The notes below the pieces were generated by a model, which was not told where the DNA came from, ran no database searches, and worked only from the letters and a program-made list of their open reading frames with translations. Shown here in pieces: positions 41,184-49,438 of a stretch of DNA of 64,000 nt (within the stretch, counting starts at the first letter, position 1; each line of letters opens with the position of its first letter). The DNA is from Microbacterium sp. (lineage in GTDB: Bacteria; Actinomycetota; Actinomycetes; Actinomycetales; Microbacteriaceae): assembly GCA_003248655.1 (NCBI GenBank), contig QFPM01000005.1:1-64000 (forward strand), written 5' to 3'. A program made the position numbers and the translations under genes.

Positions 41184-41254
41184 GAGAAACCACTCCGCGC
41201 GTGAGAAACCACGGCGGGCGCGGTTTCTCGACACGGGAGTGGTTTCTCACGCGG
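41184..41254. repeat. Nested inverted repeat of the word GAGAAACCAC
   Basis: CGCGTGAGAAACCAC (41198-41212) and GTGGTTTCTCACGCG (41239-41253) are perfect 15-nt inverse copies. GAGAAACCACTCC (41184-41196) pairs with GGAGTGGTTTCTC (41236-41248). A further GGTTTCTC lies at 41222-41229. It sits between the PspA and arginase-family genes. Confidence 0.8.
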
Positions 41255-41264
41255 GAGCGGACCC

Positions 41265-41999
41265 TTACTGCTCGATCGCCGGCGCCGGTGCGCCGGACTT
41301 CAGCGCGGCGAGCCGCGCCTCGACCTCGGTCAGCTCGCCGACATCCTCGAGCTCGTTGAACTGCGCGTCGAGGGTGGATGCCGCGATCTCCTGCTTGCCG
41401 GCCGCAAGCGCCTCCTGGCGGCGGACCTTGTCTTCGAAGCGGCCGAGCTCGCTCGTCGGGTCGAGGACGTCGATCGACTTGACGGCGTCGTGCACCTTGT
41501 TCTGCGCCTCGGCGGTCTTCGCGCGGGCGAGCAGCTCGCTGCGCTTCGACTTCAGCTGCTCGAGCTTCTGCTTCATGCCGTTGAGGCCGTCCTTGAGCTT
41601 CGCGACGACCTCGGTCTGCGCCGCGATCGTCGGCTCGACGGCCTTCGCCTCGTTCTCCTCGGTGATCTGGCGCTGCAGCGCGATCTTGGCGAGGTTGTCG
41701 AACTTGTCGGCGTCGGCGGCATTGCCCGCACCGCGCAGCTCGTCGGCCTTGCGGCTCGCGGCCAGCGCCTTGTTGCCCCACTCGGTGGCGGCCTTGACGT
41801 CTTCCTCGTGGTCGCGCTCGAGCAGGCGCAGGTTGCCGATCGTCTCGGCGATCGCCGACTCGGCGTCGGCGATCGAGTTGGTGTAGTCGCGCACGAGCTG
41901 GTCGAGCATCTTCTCCGGGTCCTCGGCGGAGTCGAGGAGCGCGTTGATGTTCGCCCTCACGAGCGTCGAGATGCGGCCGAAGATGGACTGCTTTGCCAT
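41265..41999 (-). CDS. PspA/IM30 (ESCRT-III-like) family membrane-stress protein
   Basis: The 244-residue protein is almost entirely helical coiled coil and begins MAKQSIFGRISTLVRANINALLD, the amphipathic helix that binds damaged membrane in PspA/Vipp1. Long Glu/Lys/Ala heptads follow (about residues 30-220). ATG 41999 is preceded by AGGAAAGGA. It lies downstream of the TPM-domain gene on the same strand, an association seen in many actinobacteria. Confidence 0.88.
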   Translation of the reverse strand: MAKQSIFGRISTLVRANINALLDSAEDPEKMLDQLVRDYTNSIADAESAIAETIGNLRLLERDHEEDVKAATEWGNKALAASRKADELRGAGNAADADKFDNLAKIALQRQITEENEAKAVEPTIAAQTEVVAKLKDGLNGMKQKLEQLKSKRSELLARAKTAEAQNKVHDAVKSIDVLDPTSELGRFEDKVRRQEALAAGKQEIAASTLDAQFNELEDVGELTEVEARLAALKSGAPAPAIEQ

Positions 42000-42104
42000 C
42001 GGTTTTCCTTTCCTAGCGGGAACTGCGGGTCAGTGCGGAAGTGCGAGTCGTTGCGGAAGTGCGGATGCCATGCCGGATGCGGCGGGCGCGACGCGTGCGG
42101 AGGG

Positions 42105-44165
42105 TCAGAAGCGGCCACCTCCGCGGCGACTGCGGGTACCCCCGCCGCCGAAGCTGCCGGAGCTGAATCCGCCGCCGCCACCGCCGGTGCGGAAACCTCC
42201 GCCTCCGCCGAAGCCGCCGCCACCGCTAAAGCCGCCCCCACGGCCGCCGCCGCCTCCGAGCAGCGAGTTGATCAGGATGCCGCCGAGCACGGCTCCCATG
42301 ACGTTGCCGCCGCCCGAGTTTCCGCCGCCGCCGAACATTCCGCCGCCCCCACCCGAGAACGCGCCGACGTCGTTCTGTGCGTACTGGATCGCCTGGGCGG
42401 CGAGGTCGTTCGCGCGCTGGGCGTAGGGGAGTGCCTGCGCGGGGTCCGACACCTGCAACTGACGTGCCTGCGCGAGCGACGCGCTCGCCTCGGCGAGGCG
42501 GGTGCGGGCCTGGGCGCCGACCGCCCCGCGGCGGGAGGTGATGAAGTCTTCCGCCGCCGCGACCTGCGCCTGCGCCTGCGTGAGCAGGGCGCTCAGCTGC
42601 TGGCTCGCGCGCTGCGCCTGCGCCTGTGCGTCACGCACGCTCGCGAGCAGCGCATCGATCTGCTGGTTCGCCGCGCCGAGCGCCGTGAGCGCGGCCACCG
42701 GGTTCCGCCCCGCGCCCTCTAGCTGCGCCTTCGCGGCATCCACCTGCTGACGGGTCGTCGCGACGACGGGGGCGAGTCGGGCGTCGGGGTCGGGCAGGCC
42801 GCTCGCGGCAGCGATGTCCTGCTCGAGTTCCGCGACGAGCGCCGCGGCATCCGCCTCGGCTTTCGTGAGGTCGGCGCCGAGCGTGCCGATCGCCTTCTGG
42901 AGCAGGTCGGCCTGGCCGACGGCATCCTCGGCGGCGCGGATGTCGACGGCCGCCGCCGCACCGTCCGCGGCCGCGACCTCGCGGGCTGCCTCGGCGAGCC
43001 GCTCGTCGGCGAACGCGAGGCGTTGCGCGGCTTGCGCGGGATTGTCGACGACCGTGGCGAGCGCCGCGGGCGCGTACGCCTGCTGCAGCGTCACCAAGGC
43101 GCCCGCGCTCGCATCGTGCTGATCGCCGACCGACGCCCGCAGGGTCTGCACACGCGCGAGCGCGTCGGGCGCGTGCTGCTCGAGCTGACGCAGCTCGTCG
43201 AACGCTTTCGCCTTGTCGTCGAGCTCGGCGTTCGCGTGCGCGCACAGCTCGAGAATCTGCGCGTTCCACTGCCGCACCTGCGGCTCGGTGTCGGGGACCT
43301 CGTCGTCGAGTTGCTGCTGCAACGAGAACGCCCGATCGAGGTCCTGTGCCGCCTGGGTCACCGCCTGCTCGAACTCGCCCGCGGTTTCGTCGCCGAACTG
43401 CGCACGCGCGAAGTCGAGCTCCTGACGGCTCGTCTTGATCGCATCGTCGGTCTCGACGAGGGCGGATGCCGCTCGTCGGCCCAGTTCCTCGGTCGAGATC
43501 TGCGCGAGCGCATCCTGCGGACTCGCCGGTCCACCCGAACCGGATGCCGTGGCGAGAGCCCTGCGGCGCCGCGATCGCACGAGCATCCAGACGAACAGCA
43601 CCGCGACCACGAGGAAGAGGAGCAGCATGACGATCGTGCCGACCGAGACACCCCCGCCGGAACCCGAAGACCCGCCGCTGCCGCCCGATACGGCGTCGGC
43701 GAGACCGTCGGCGGCCGCGGTCGCAGCCCCCGCCCAGTCACCGCTCGCGAGGGCGGGTTTGATGCGGTCCTGCTCGATCGCACCGAGCTGGGCGGGGCTC
43801 ACCGGCCCCGCCGAGTCGCCGGAGAGGTAGTACTGCCGCCCGTCGGTCGAGATCGCGAGCACGTACTGCTCGACGCCGAGTCCGTTGTCGGTGGCGGTGG
43901 TGTTCGCCCAGTCCTCGGGGTCGGACGGGTCGGTGAACTCCGGCACATACACGACCCAGAGGTCGACGCCCGAGGTGGCCGAAACGCGCGCGAGATGGTC
44001 GCCGATGCTCGACTCCTCGGCATCCGAGAGTACGTCCGACACGTCGAGCACGCGCGATCCGCCGAGGGTCACGGGCGAGGTCGCGAAGGCGGCGGCACCG
44101 CCGCTGAAGATGCCGAGGACGATCGCCGCCACCGCGGTCGCAGCCAGAAGAACGCGCGAACGCAC
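42105..44165 (-). CDS. TPM (DUF477) domain protein with Gly-rich tail
   Basis: The 686-residue exported protein has a signal peptide (LAATAVAAIVLGIFSGGAAAFA, about residues 6-28), a TPM domain (about 35-160) with LDVSDVLSDAEESSI and GVDLWVVYV, and one transmembrane segment (about 185-210) followed by RSRRRR. A long cytoplasmic Ala/Gln coiled coil (about 215-610) ends in glycine/phenylalanine repeats of about 70 residues. TPM proteins are thought to aid assembly or repair of membrane complexes. GTG 44165 has GAGGGGG about 8 nt upstream. PspA follows, a plausible partner at the membrane. Confidence 0.82.
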   Translation of the reverse strand: MRSRVLLAATAVAAIVLGIFSGGAAAFATSPVTLGGSRVLDVSDVLSDAEESSIGDHLARVSATSGVDLWVVYVPEFTDPSDPEDWANTTATDNGLGVEQYVLAISTDGRQYYLSGDSAGPVSPAQLGAIEQDRIKPALASGDWAGAATAAADGLADAVSGGSGGSSGSGGGVSVGTIVMLLLFLVVAVLFVWMLVRSRRRRALATASGSGGPASPQDALAQISTEELGRRAASALVETDDAIKTSRQELDFARAQFGDETAGEFEQAVTQAAQDLDRAFSLQQQLDDEVPDTEPQVRQWNAQILELCAHANAELDDKAKAFDELRQLEQHAPDALARVQTLRASVGDQHDASAGALVTLQQAYAPAALATVVDNPAQAAQRLAFADERLAEAAREVAAADGAAAAVDIRAAEDAVGQADLLQKAIGTLGADLTKAEADAAALVAELEQDIAAASGLPDPDARLAPVVATTRQQVDAAKAQLEGAGRNPVAALTALGAANQQIDALLASVRDAQAQAQRASQQLSALLTQAQAQVAAAEDFITSRRGAVGAQARTRLAEASASLAQARQLQVSDPAQALPYAQRANDLAAQAIQYAQNDVGAFSGGGGGMFGGGGNSGGGNVMGAVLGGILINSLLGGGGGRGGGFSGGGGFGGGGGFRTGGGGGGFSSGSFGGGGTRSRRGGGRF

Positions 44166-44348
44166 GAGGCACCCCCTCTGTCGCGGAGCAGACTCACCCC
44201 GCCTGACTTCCGATCCTATTGCGGGGGTCGGAGTGCGCGGTAGGCCGTCGCGTGTGAATCCGCTATGCCTCTCCCCATCCGGTCGAACCGGGCGTCGCTG
44301 CCCGTCTCGGGCGCGCGGCGCCGGTAGCGTCGAGCCTTCGGAGGAGAC

Positions 44349-45194
44349 ATGGATCACGATCCGTTCGACCGCTACGGCGGCGACGTGCTGGCGGCCGGAT
44401 GGCGCGACGCCGGGCGCCGCGCGGTGCCCGAGGTCGGGGCGGATGCCGGGCTCGTCGTCGAGGTCGCGGGCGACGGCTTCTGCGGCGCGGTGACGCGCGT
44501 GCAGTCGGGGAACGTCGAGCTGGAAGACCGGCGGGGTAAGCGGCGCCTGTTCCCGCTCGGCGGCGGGTTCCTGATCGACGGCGACGCGGTCGTCCTGACC
44601 GCACCGGCGGCTGCCGCGCCCGCGCCACCCGCGCGGACCGCGTCGGGGTCGTTCGCGGCCCCCGAGGCGCGGGCACGCGTCGCCCGGGCATCCCGCATCC
44701 TCGTTGAGGGGCGCCACGACGCCGAGCTCGTCGAGAAGGTGTGGGGCGATGACCTGCGGGCCGAGGGAGTCGTCGTCGAGTACCTGCAGGGCGTCGATCT
44801 GCTCGACTCGGCGCTGCGCGACGAGCCGCCGGGGCCGGGTCGGCGCTACGGCGTGCTCGTCGACCACCTCGTGCCGGGGTCCAAGGAGAGTCGCATCGCG
44901 GATGCCGTCGCGCGCGGCCCGCACGGCGCGCACGTGCGTATCGTCGGGCATCCGCACATCGACGTCTGGCAGTGCGTGCGCCCCGAGGCGCTCGGCATCG
45001 CCGGCTGGCCCGACGTGCCGCGCGGGATCGAGTGGAAGGTCGGCGTGAGCCGCGCGCTCGGCTGGCCCGCGCGCGACCAGGCAGACCTTGCCCGCACGTG
45101 GCAGCGGATCCTGGCATCCGTCCGCAGCTACCGCGACCTGGATCCCGCCCTCCTCGGGCGGGTCGAGGAGCTCATCGACTTCGTGACCGAGTGA
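44349..45194 (+). CDS. DUF3097 family protein
   Basis: The 281-residue protein begins DHDPFDRYGGDVLA and contains RILVEGRHDAELVEKVWGDD (about 118) and LVDHLVPGSKESRIADAVA (about 175), which read as a TOPRIM-like core (E...D.D-like pattern). DUF3097 is conserved in actinobacteria without known function; related TOPRIM modules act in nucleases and primases. ATG 44349 has GGAGGA upstream and TAGCGT about 20 nt before. trmB follows with its own -10. Confidence 0.8.
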   Translation: MDHDPFDRYGGDVLAAGWRDAGRRAVPEVGADAGLVVEVAGDGFCGAVTRVQSGNVELEDRRGKRRLFPLGGGFLIDGDAVVLTAPAAAAPAPPARTASGSFAAPEARARVARASRILVEGRHDAELVEKVWGDDLRAEGVVVEYLQGVDLLDSALRDEPPGPGRRYGVLVDHLVPGSKESRIADAVARGPHGAHVRIVGHPHIDVWQCVRPEALGIAGWPDVPRGIEWKVGVSRALGWPARDQADLARTWQRILASVRSYRDLDPALLGRVEELIDFVTE

Positions 45195-45216
45195 GCCGCC
45201 CGGGTAGCCTGGGGAG

Positions 45217-45954
45217 GTGACCGACCAGGCGCCCCGCTTTCGCGACAAGCCAGTGTCGTTCGTGCGGCGCAGCGGCCGGATGAGCGACGGCCAGGAGCGC
45301 GCGTGGGAGGCGCTCGCGCCGTTCTACGCCATCGACGTGGAGCGGGATCGCGCGGCGACGAGCGTCCGCCCCGGCGCGGCGATCGACCCGGCATCCTTCT
45401 TCGGCAGGAGCGCTCCGCTCGTCGTCGAAATCGGATCCGGGCAGGGGCACGCGATCGTCCACGCGGCGGGGGCGGACCCCGGGCGCGACTACCTCGCGGT
45501 CGAGGTCTTCCGTGCGGGCCTCGCGCGGACGATGTTGGATGCCGATCGCGCCGGAGTCCGGAATCTCCGGCTCGTCGAGGCGAACGCCCCTGAGGTGCTC
45601 GAGCACCTGCTGCCCGAGGCGAGCGTCGACGAGGTCTGGATCTTCTTCCCCGATCCGTGGCACAAGAACAAGCACAACAAGCGTCGCCTGATCGCGCCCG
45701 AGTTCCCGCCGCTCGCGGCGCGTGTGCTGCGCGACGGCGGGGTGCTGCGCCTCGCGACCGACTGGGAGGACTACGCCCTCCAGATGCGCGACGTGCTGGC
45801 GGAGGCCGAGGACTTCGCCCCCGCATTCGAGGGCGCCGAGGCGGGCGGTTGGGCGCCGCGGTTCGACGGCCGCACGATGACGGCGTTCGAGCGCAAGGGC
45901 CTCGCGAAGGGGCGCGCGATCCGCGATCTGACCTACCGGCGGTTGCCGCGGTGA
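45217..45954 (+). CDS. trmB: tRNA (guanine-N7-)-methyltransferase
   Basis: The 245-residue SAM-dependent methyltransferase has the SAM loop VVEIGSGQGHA (about residues 68-78) and WIFFPDPWHKNKHNKRRLI (about 141), a signature of TrmB, which modifies G46 of tRNA. TAGCCT ends 6 nt before GTG 45217 with no ribosome binding site, so it is leaderless. Its stop overlaps the GTG of the next membrane gene. Confidence 0.93.
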   Translation: MTDQAPRFRDKPVSFVRRSGRMSDGQERAWEALAPFYAIDVERDRAATSVRPGAAIDPASFFGRSAPLVVEIGSGQGHAIVHAAGADPGRDYLAVEVFRAGLARTMLDADRAGVRNLRLVEANAPEVLEHLLPEASVDEVWIFFPDPWHKNKHNKRRLIAPEFPPLAARVLRDGGVLRLATDWEDYALQMRDVLAEAEDFAPAFEGAEAGGWAPRFDGRTMTAFERKGLAKGRAIRDLTYRRLPR

Positions 45955-46817
45955 CGCACGCCCCGCACGGGGGCGATCGCCCGCTTGTCGGTGTCGAGCT
46001 CGTACCCGCCCTCCTCGTCTGCCTCGCGGCGCCGGCCTTCTTCGTGCTGCTGCAGCCCTGGCTCGGCTGGCTGCTGCTGGCCGCGGGTGTCGGCGCGGCC
46101 GTGGTCATCGAGCGGGGGAGGGTGACGGCATCTGGCCCGTCACTGACACGTGATCTCTCGCTCATCGCGATCGGCATGCTCATCGTCAGCGCGATCTCGC
46201 TCGAAGCGAAGCTCGACGATGCGTCGATGGTGCGGTTCACCGTCGTTCTGGGCGGCGCCGTCGCCGTGCCGTACGCGATCTCGCGGTGGGTCTACCGCGA
46301 CCGCGCGATCAGCTTTCCGTGGCGGGGCGGCGGGCGGTGGAAAAGGTGGCAATGGGCGTGGCTCGGCGCGGTCGTCGTGCTCGGCTGGCTGATCCTGCCG
46401 TTCTACTTCATCACGTCGGGGGTCTACCGGAATTGGCCCGTCGTCGACACGCCGAGCCTCATCGCGCGCCTGTTCGTCGGGGTGGGCGCGGTCGGCATCT
46501 GGGACGAGCTGTTCTTCATCTGCACCGTCTTCGTACTGTTGCGGCGGCACGTCGCGGATGCCAGCGCGAACGTGCTGCAGGCGATCGTTTTCGTGTCGTT
46601 CCTGTGGGAGCTCGGTTACCGCGCGTGGGGGCCGGTGCTCACGATCCCGTTCGCGCTGCTGCAGGCGGTGATCTTCACGAAGACGAGGTCGCTCGCCTAC
46701 GTCGTGACGGTGCATCTGCTCTTTGACGCGGTCGTCTTCGCGGTGCTCGTGCACGCCCACAATCCGGGGCTGCTGGAGGGGATATTCCTCGTGCCGGCGG
46801 GGGTTTCGGGGCGCTGA
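45951..46817 (+). CDS. CPBP-like membrane protein, divergent
   Basis: The 288-residue protein has eight hydrophobic segments. GIWDELFFICTVFVLLRRH (about residue 180), FLWELGYR (about 215) and HLLFDAVV (about 255) align with the three conserved motifs of CPBP (Abi/CaaX) intramembrane proteases. The EExxxR motif is altered to DELFF and the second motif has Glu instead of His, so protease activity is doubtful. GTG 45951 overlaps the trmB stop. Confidence 0.6.
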   Translation: MTHAPHGGDRPLVGVELVPALLVCLAAPAFFVLLQPWLGWLLLAAGVGAAVVIERGRVTASGPSLTRDLSLIAIGMLIVSAISLEAKLDDASMVRFTVVLGGAVAVPYAISRWVYRDRAISFPWRGGGRWKRWQWAWLGAVVVLGWLILPFYFITSGVYRNWPVVDTPSLIARLFVGVGAVGIWDELFFICTVFVLLRRHVADASANVLQAIVFVSFLWELGYRAWGPVLTIPFALLQAVIFTKTRSLAYVVTVHLLFDAVVFAVLVHAHNPGLLEGIFLVPAGVSGR

Positions 46818-46825
46818 ACTTTGAC

Positions 46826-46844
46826 CTTCACGTTGACCGTGAAG
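46826..46844 (+). promoter_or_regulatory. Dyad operator candidate upstream of the small RNA
   Basis: CTTCACG-TTGAC-CGTGAAG is a perfect 7-bp inverted repeat with a 5-nt centre, 18 nt upstream of the -35 box of the small RNA. It resembles MerR-type dyads but is also compatible with other dimeric regulators. Confidence 0.45.
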
Positions 46845-46862
46845 TGACTTTTCGGCGAACTC

Positions 46863-46890
46863 TTGACGTCTGTCTGGCGAAGAGTAGTTT
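46863..46890 (+). promoter_or_regulatory. Promoter of the small RNA
   Basis: TTGACG (46863-46868) and TAGTTT (46885-46890) are separated by 16 nt. This is among the best sigma-70-like pairs in the window and points at no ORF. Confidence 0.55.
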
Positions 46891-46894
46891 GTGT

Positions 46895-47004
46895 CTTGCG
46901 AAGGAAAACGGAGACGAAAGGGAGTCGCAAGACAACCCGACACAGAGACCGAAAACGCATTGATGATCGCCCCGGGGCTTCGGCGCCGGGGCGATCTTCT
47001 TGTT
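46895..47004 (+). ncRNA. Putative structured small RNA with purine-rich loop
   Basis: Transcription from TTGACG/TAGTTT would start near 46895-46898. GTCTTGCGA (46893-46901) and TCGCAAGAC (46925-46933) are exact complements closing a 23-nt loop at 46902-46924 in which all but two bases are purines, with AGGA, GGAG and AAAGGGAG words that look like Shine-Dalgarno sequence. If the start is near 46897, the first base pairs are lost but the stem remains. A strong terminator with a UUCG loop ends at about 47004. The ORF reading from GTG 46891 runs through the terminator, so it is not favoured. I recognise no Rfam family such as 6C. Confidence 0.55.
46965..47004 (+). terminator. Intrinsic terminator with UUCG loop
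   Basis: GATCGCCCCGG (46965-46975) pairs perfectly with CCGGGGCGATC (46986-46996), with GC-TTCG-GC at the tip. TTCTTGTT follows as the U-tract. Confidence 0.85.
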
Positions 47005-47033
47005 AACCGCCGGGCTGCGTCACCGTTCGCGGG

Positions 47034-48212
47034 TCACTGCACGGTGCGCATCCAGACTCCCATGGCGGTGGGTTGCAGGGTCTGATCGATCGCGCCGAGA
47101 AGTTCCGGGCGCGCCCGCCCCGGGTCGGCGTCGTCGCGGACGTGTTCGCCGAAGCGCTCGAGCACCCGCTGCGCGTCGTAGCGTTCGCGGTCGAAGGCGC
47201 GGTCCAGGCGGCGCTGCACGATGCGCAGGAGGGGTAGGCACACCGCCGCCGCGGCGAGGGTCGCGATCGCGACGATCACCTGACTGCCACCTCGGAACAG
47301 GGCGCCGACGCCCACGACGACTCCGGCGTAGACGGCCAGCGCGACGCCGAGGACGACGAGGTAGCTGATCGTCCGCGAGACGATGCGGCCGATCTCGTAC
47401 AGCCCGTGGCGCGTGACGGCGATGCCGATCGCGATCGGCGGAAAGCTCAGCGCCGCGTACATCGTGACCAGCAGTGGACTGTTCTCGAACTCCGGAGACG
47501 ACGACGTCGCGATGAAGCCCGCGACCACGACGACCAGCATCGCGCCCACGCCGAGCACGAACCAACGGAACTGCAGCCTCTCCACCCCGTCTGCCCGCCG
47601 CCACCGAAGCACCATGTCGACGACGTAGGCGGCGAACAGTGCGAGCATCACGAACGGGGTGAGGGTGCTGATCCACGACAGAACAGCCGTCGCACCCGGC
47701 ACGGCAAGCGGGTTCTCGCGACCCGAGCCCGCGCCGTCGGACACGCTGAGGGCGGCGGGGTCGATGAGGCTGGCCAGCGCGATGACCGCCGTCTGAACAG
47801 CCGTTCCGGCAAGGGCGAATCTCCCCAGCGTGCTGTCGATTCGCCCTGTCGGGATGAGGAGCGTGAGCATCAGCACGAGGGGCCAGAAGATCGCGGAGAA
47901 GACCCACAGCGCGAGTTCGATCCCCGCCGGGAGGGTAGCGGTCATGCCGGGGATCTGGAACGGGATGAGCAGAACCGCGCTCGCTGCGATCGCGAGCAAA
48001 TAGCGCCCGACGCCGTTTCCCGGACGCTGGGTGAGGATGACCGCGCCCACGATGGCGTATGCCGAGAACCCGATGAGCGCGGACCAGCTGCCAGCGAAAG
48101 CCGCGCAAAACCCCGCCGCGAAGAACAGCGCGACGACGCTCCAGATGCCGGCGCGGCGGGCGATCTCGCGGGCGCTGAGCGTAGCGGGCACGTGGTGCGG
48201 GCGCGACGTCAC
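47034..48212 (-). CDS. Membrane sensor-like protein 3 of a tandem paralogous trio
   Basis: The 392-residue protein has about seven or eight hydrophobic helices (residues 1-310), including an internal membrane-associated RHGLYEIGRIVSRTISYL. A C-terminal helical tail has DRERYDAQRVLERFGEHVR and PTAMGVWMR. It resembles the sensor half of actinobacterial histidine kinases that lack the kinase domain. GTG 48212 overlaps the stop of the preceding paralogue by 4 nt. The function is unknown; location suggests input to the STAS/phosphatase module. Confidence 0.7.
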   Translation of the reverse strand: MTSRPHHVPATLSAREIARRAGIWSVVALFFAAGFCAAFAGSWSALIGFSAYAIVGAVILTQRPGNGVGRYLLAIAASAVLLIPFQIPGMTATLPAGIELALWVFSAIFWPLVLMLTLLIPTGRIDSTLGRFALAGTAVQTAVIALASLIDPAALSVSDGAGSGRENPLAVPGATAVLSWISTLTPFVMLALFAAYVVDMVLRWRRADGVERLQFRWFVLGVGAMLVVVVAGFIATSSSPEFENSPLLVTMYAALSFPPIAIGIAVTRHGLYEIGRIVSRTISYLVVLGVALAVYAGVVVGVGALFRGGSQVIVAIATLAAAAVCLPLLRIVQRRLDRAFDRERYDAQRVLERFGEHVRDDADPGRARPELLGAIDQTLQPTAMGVWMRTVQ

Positions 48213-49438
48213 GGCATCCCTCGCATCCAGACGCCGAGCGATGTCGGCTCGAGCGTCTGCTCGATGGCGCGCGTGAGCTCGGGCACCGCGCCCGCCGGAT
48301 CGGCCCCGTCGCGCACGTGCCGCCCGAAGTTGTCGACGACCCGCTGTGCGTCGTATGCGGAGCGGTTGAAGCGACGGTCGACTCCCCGCTGGACGACGCG
48401 TAGCGCCGGTAGGAAGAGGGCGGCCGCGCCAAGGGTCGCGACCGCGACGCCGACCGAGGGGAGGCCCGGCAGCAACGACGTCAGCCCCACGACGAGCCCC
48501 GCGTACGTGCCGACGACGAGCACCACGACGATCGCATACGAGGCCGTGCGGGAGATGATCCGGTCGATCGAGTACAGGCCATAGCGCATGACCGCGACGA
48601 GGATCGCGGCGGGGATCATCGAGTAGCACAGGGCGATGATGGCGACGCCGACCGTGTTGATCCACGCGTCTTGAGGCGACAGCGCGCTCACGATCCAGCT
48701 CGCGATGAGGAGCAGGATCGGGAAGGCCGCGCCCCAGTACACCCACCGCAGCTGGGCGCGCTCGACGGCATCCGCACCGCGATAGCGAACGATGAGCGAC
48801 GCCAGCGAGCCGACCATCGCGGCACCGAACATCGAGAACGTCACGACGAATCCGAGGACCTCGGCCTCGCCCCACGGCAGGGTGACGGGACTCGCGACGC
48901 CGTAGCCGACGGATGCCGCGGAGGGCGTCGTGTTCCCGAACACGATGACGGCGGCCATCGCCACGATCGTGAACCACGAGAACCAGCGCCAGCGCGGCGA
49001 CGGCAGGCGCCCGGTCGGAAAGCGCAACGGCAGCTGCGTCATGAGCAGACCGATCGGCAATACCCACGCGGTGTTCGAGTCGGAGTTCGCGCCGCCGAGC
49101 ATGAGGAACCAACTCGCCGCGACCTCGTTCACGGGGATCAGTGCGACGCCGACGAGGACGAGCGGCGCGAGGATCGCGAAGCTTGCGGTGATCGCGAGCA
49201 TGATCCAGCCGAGCGAGTTCTCAGGGCGCTTTCGTGCGATGAGCCAGCCCGCGAAGAGCGTGACGAGCACGAACAGTGCGAGGCCGATTGCGCCGGGCAC
49301 GGAGCCCCAGGAGTCACCGGACGATCCGGTCGGTTCACGCGTCGGATCGGCGGGCACGGCGAAGACGAGAACGCCCCCGACGAGGCACCCGATCGCGATG
49401 CCGTGCGCGAGCCACTCTGAACGAATGCGTGCGCTCAT
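48209..49438 (-). CDS. Membrane sensor-like protein 2 of a tandem paralogous trio
   Basis: The 409-residue paralogue carries MRYGLYSIDRIISRTASYA and the C-terminal NRSAYDAQRVVDNFGRHVR and LEPTSLGVWMR signatures. About eight hydrophobic helices precede them. ATG 49438 overlaps the stop of the first paralogue. No HATPase or histidine phosphorylation site is visible, so it cannot be a kinase on its own. Confidence 0.7.
   Translation of the reverse strand: MSARIRSEWLAHGIAIGCLVGGVLVFAVPADPTREPTGSSGDSWGSVPGAIGLALFVLVTLFAGWLIARKRPENSLGWIMLAITASFAILAPLVLVGVALIPVNEVAASWFLMLGGANSDSNTAWVLPIGLLMTQLPLRFPTGRLPSPRWRWFSWFTIVAMAAVIVFGNTTPSAASVGYGVASPVTLPWGEAEVLGFVVTFSMFGAAMVGSLASLIVRYRGADAVERAQLRWVYWGAAFPILLLIASWIVSALSPQDAWINTVGVAIIALCYSMIPAAILVAVMRYGLYSIDRIISRTASYAIVVVLVVGTYAGLVVGLTSLLPGLPSVGVAVATLGAAALFLPALRVVQRGVDRRFNRSAYDAQRVVDNFGRHVRDGADPAGAVPELTRAIEQTLEPTSLGVWMRGMP

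Noticed and set aside
46891..47085. ORF from GTG across the small RNA
   Set aside because: It reads through the strong terminator and ends in an unrelated region; codon use is unlike that of nearby genes.
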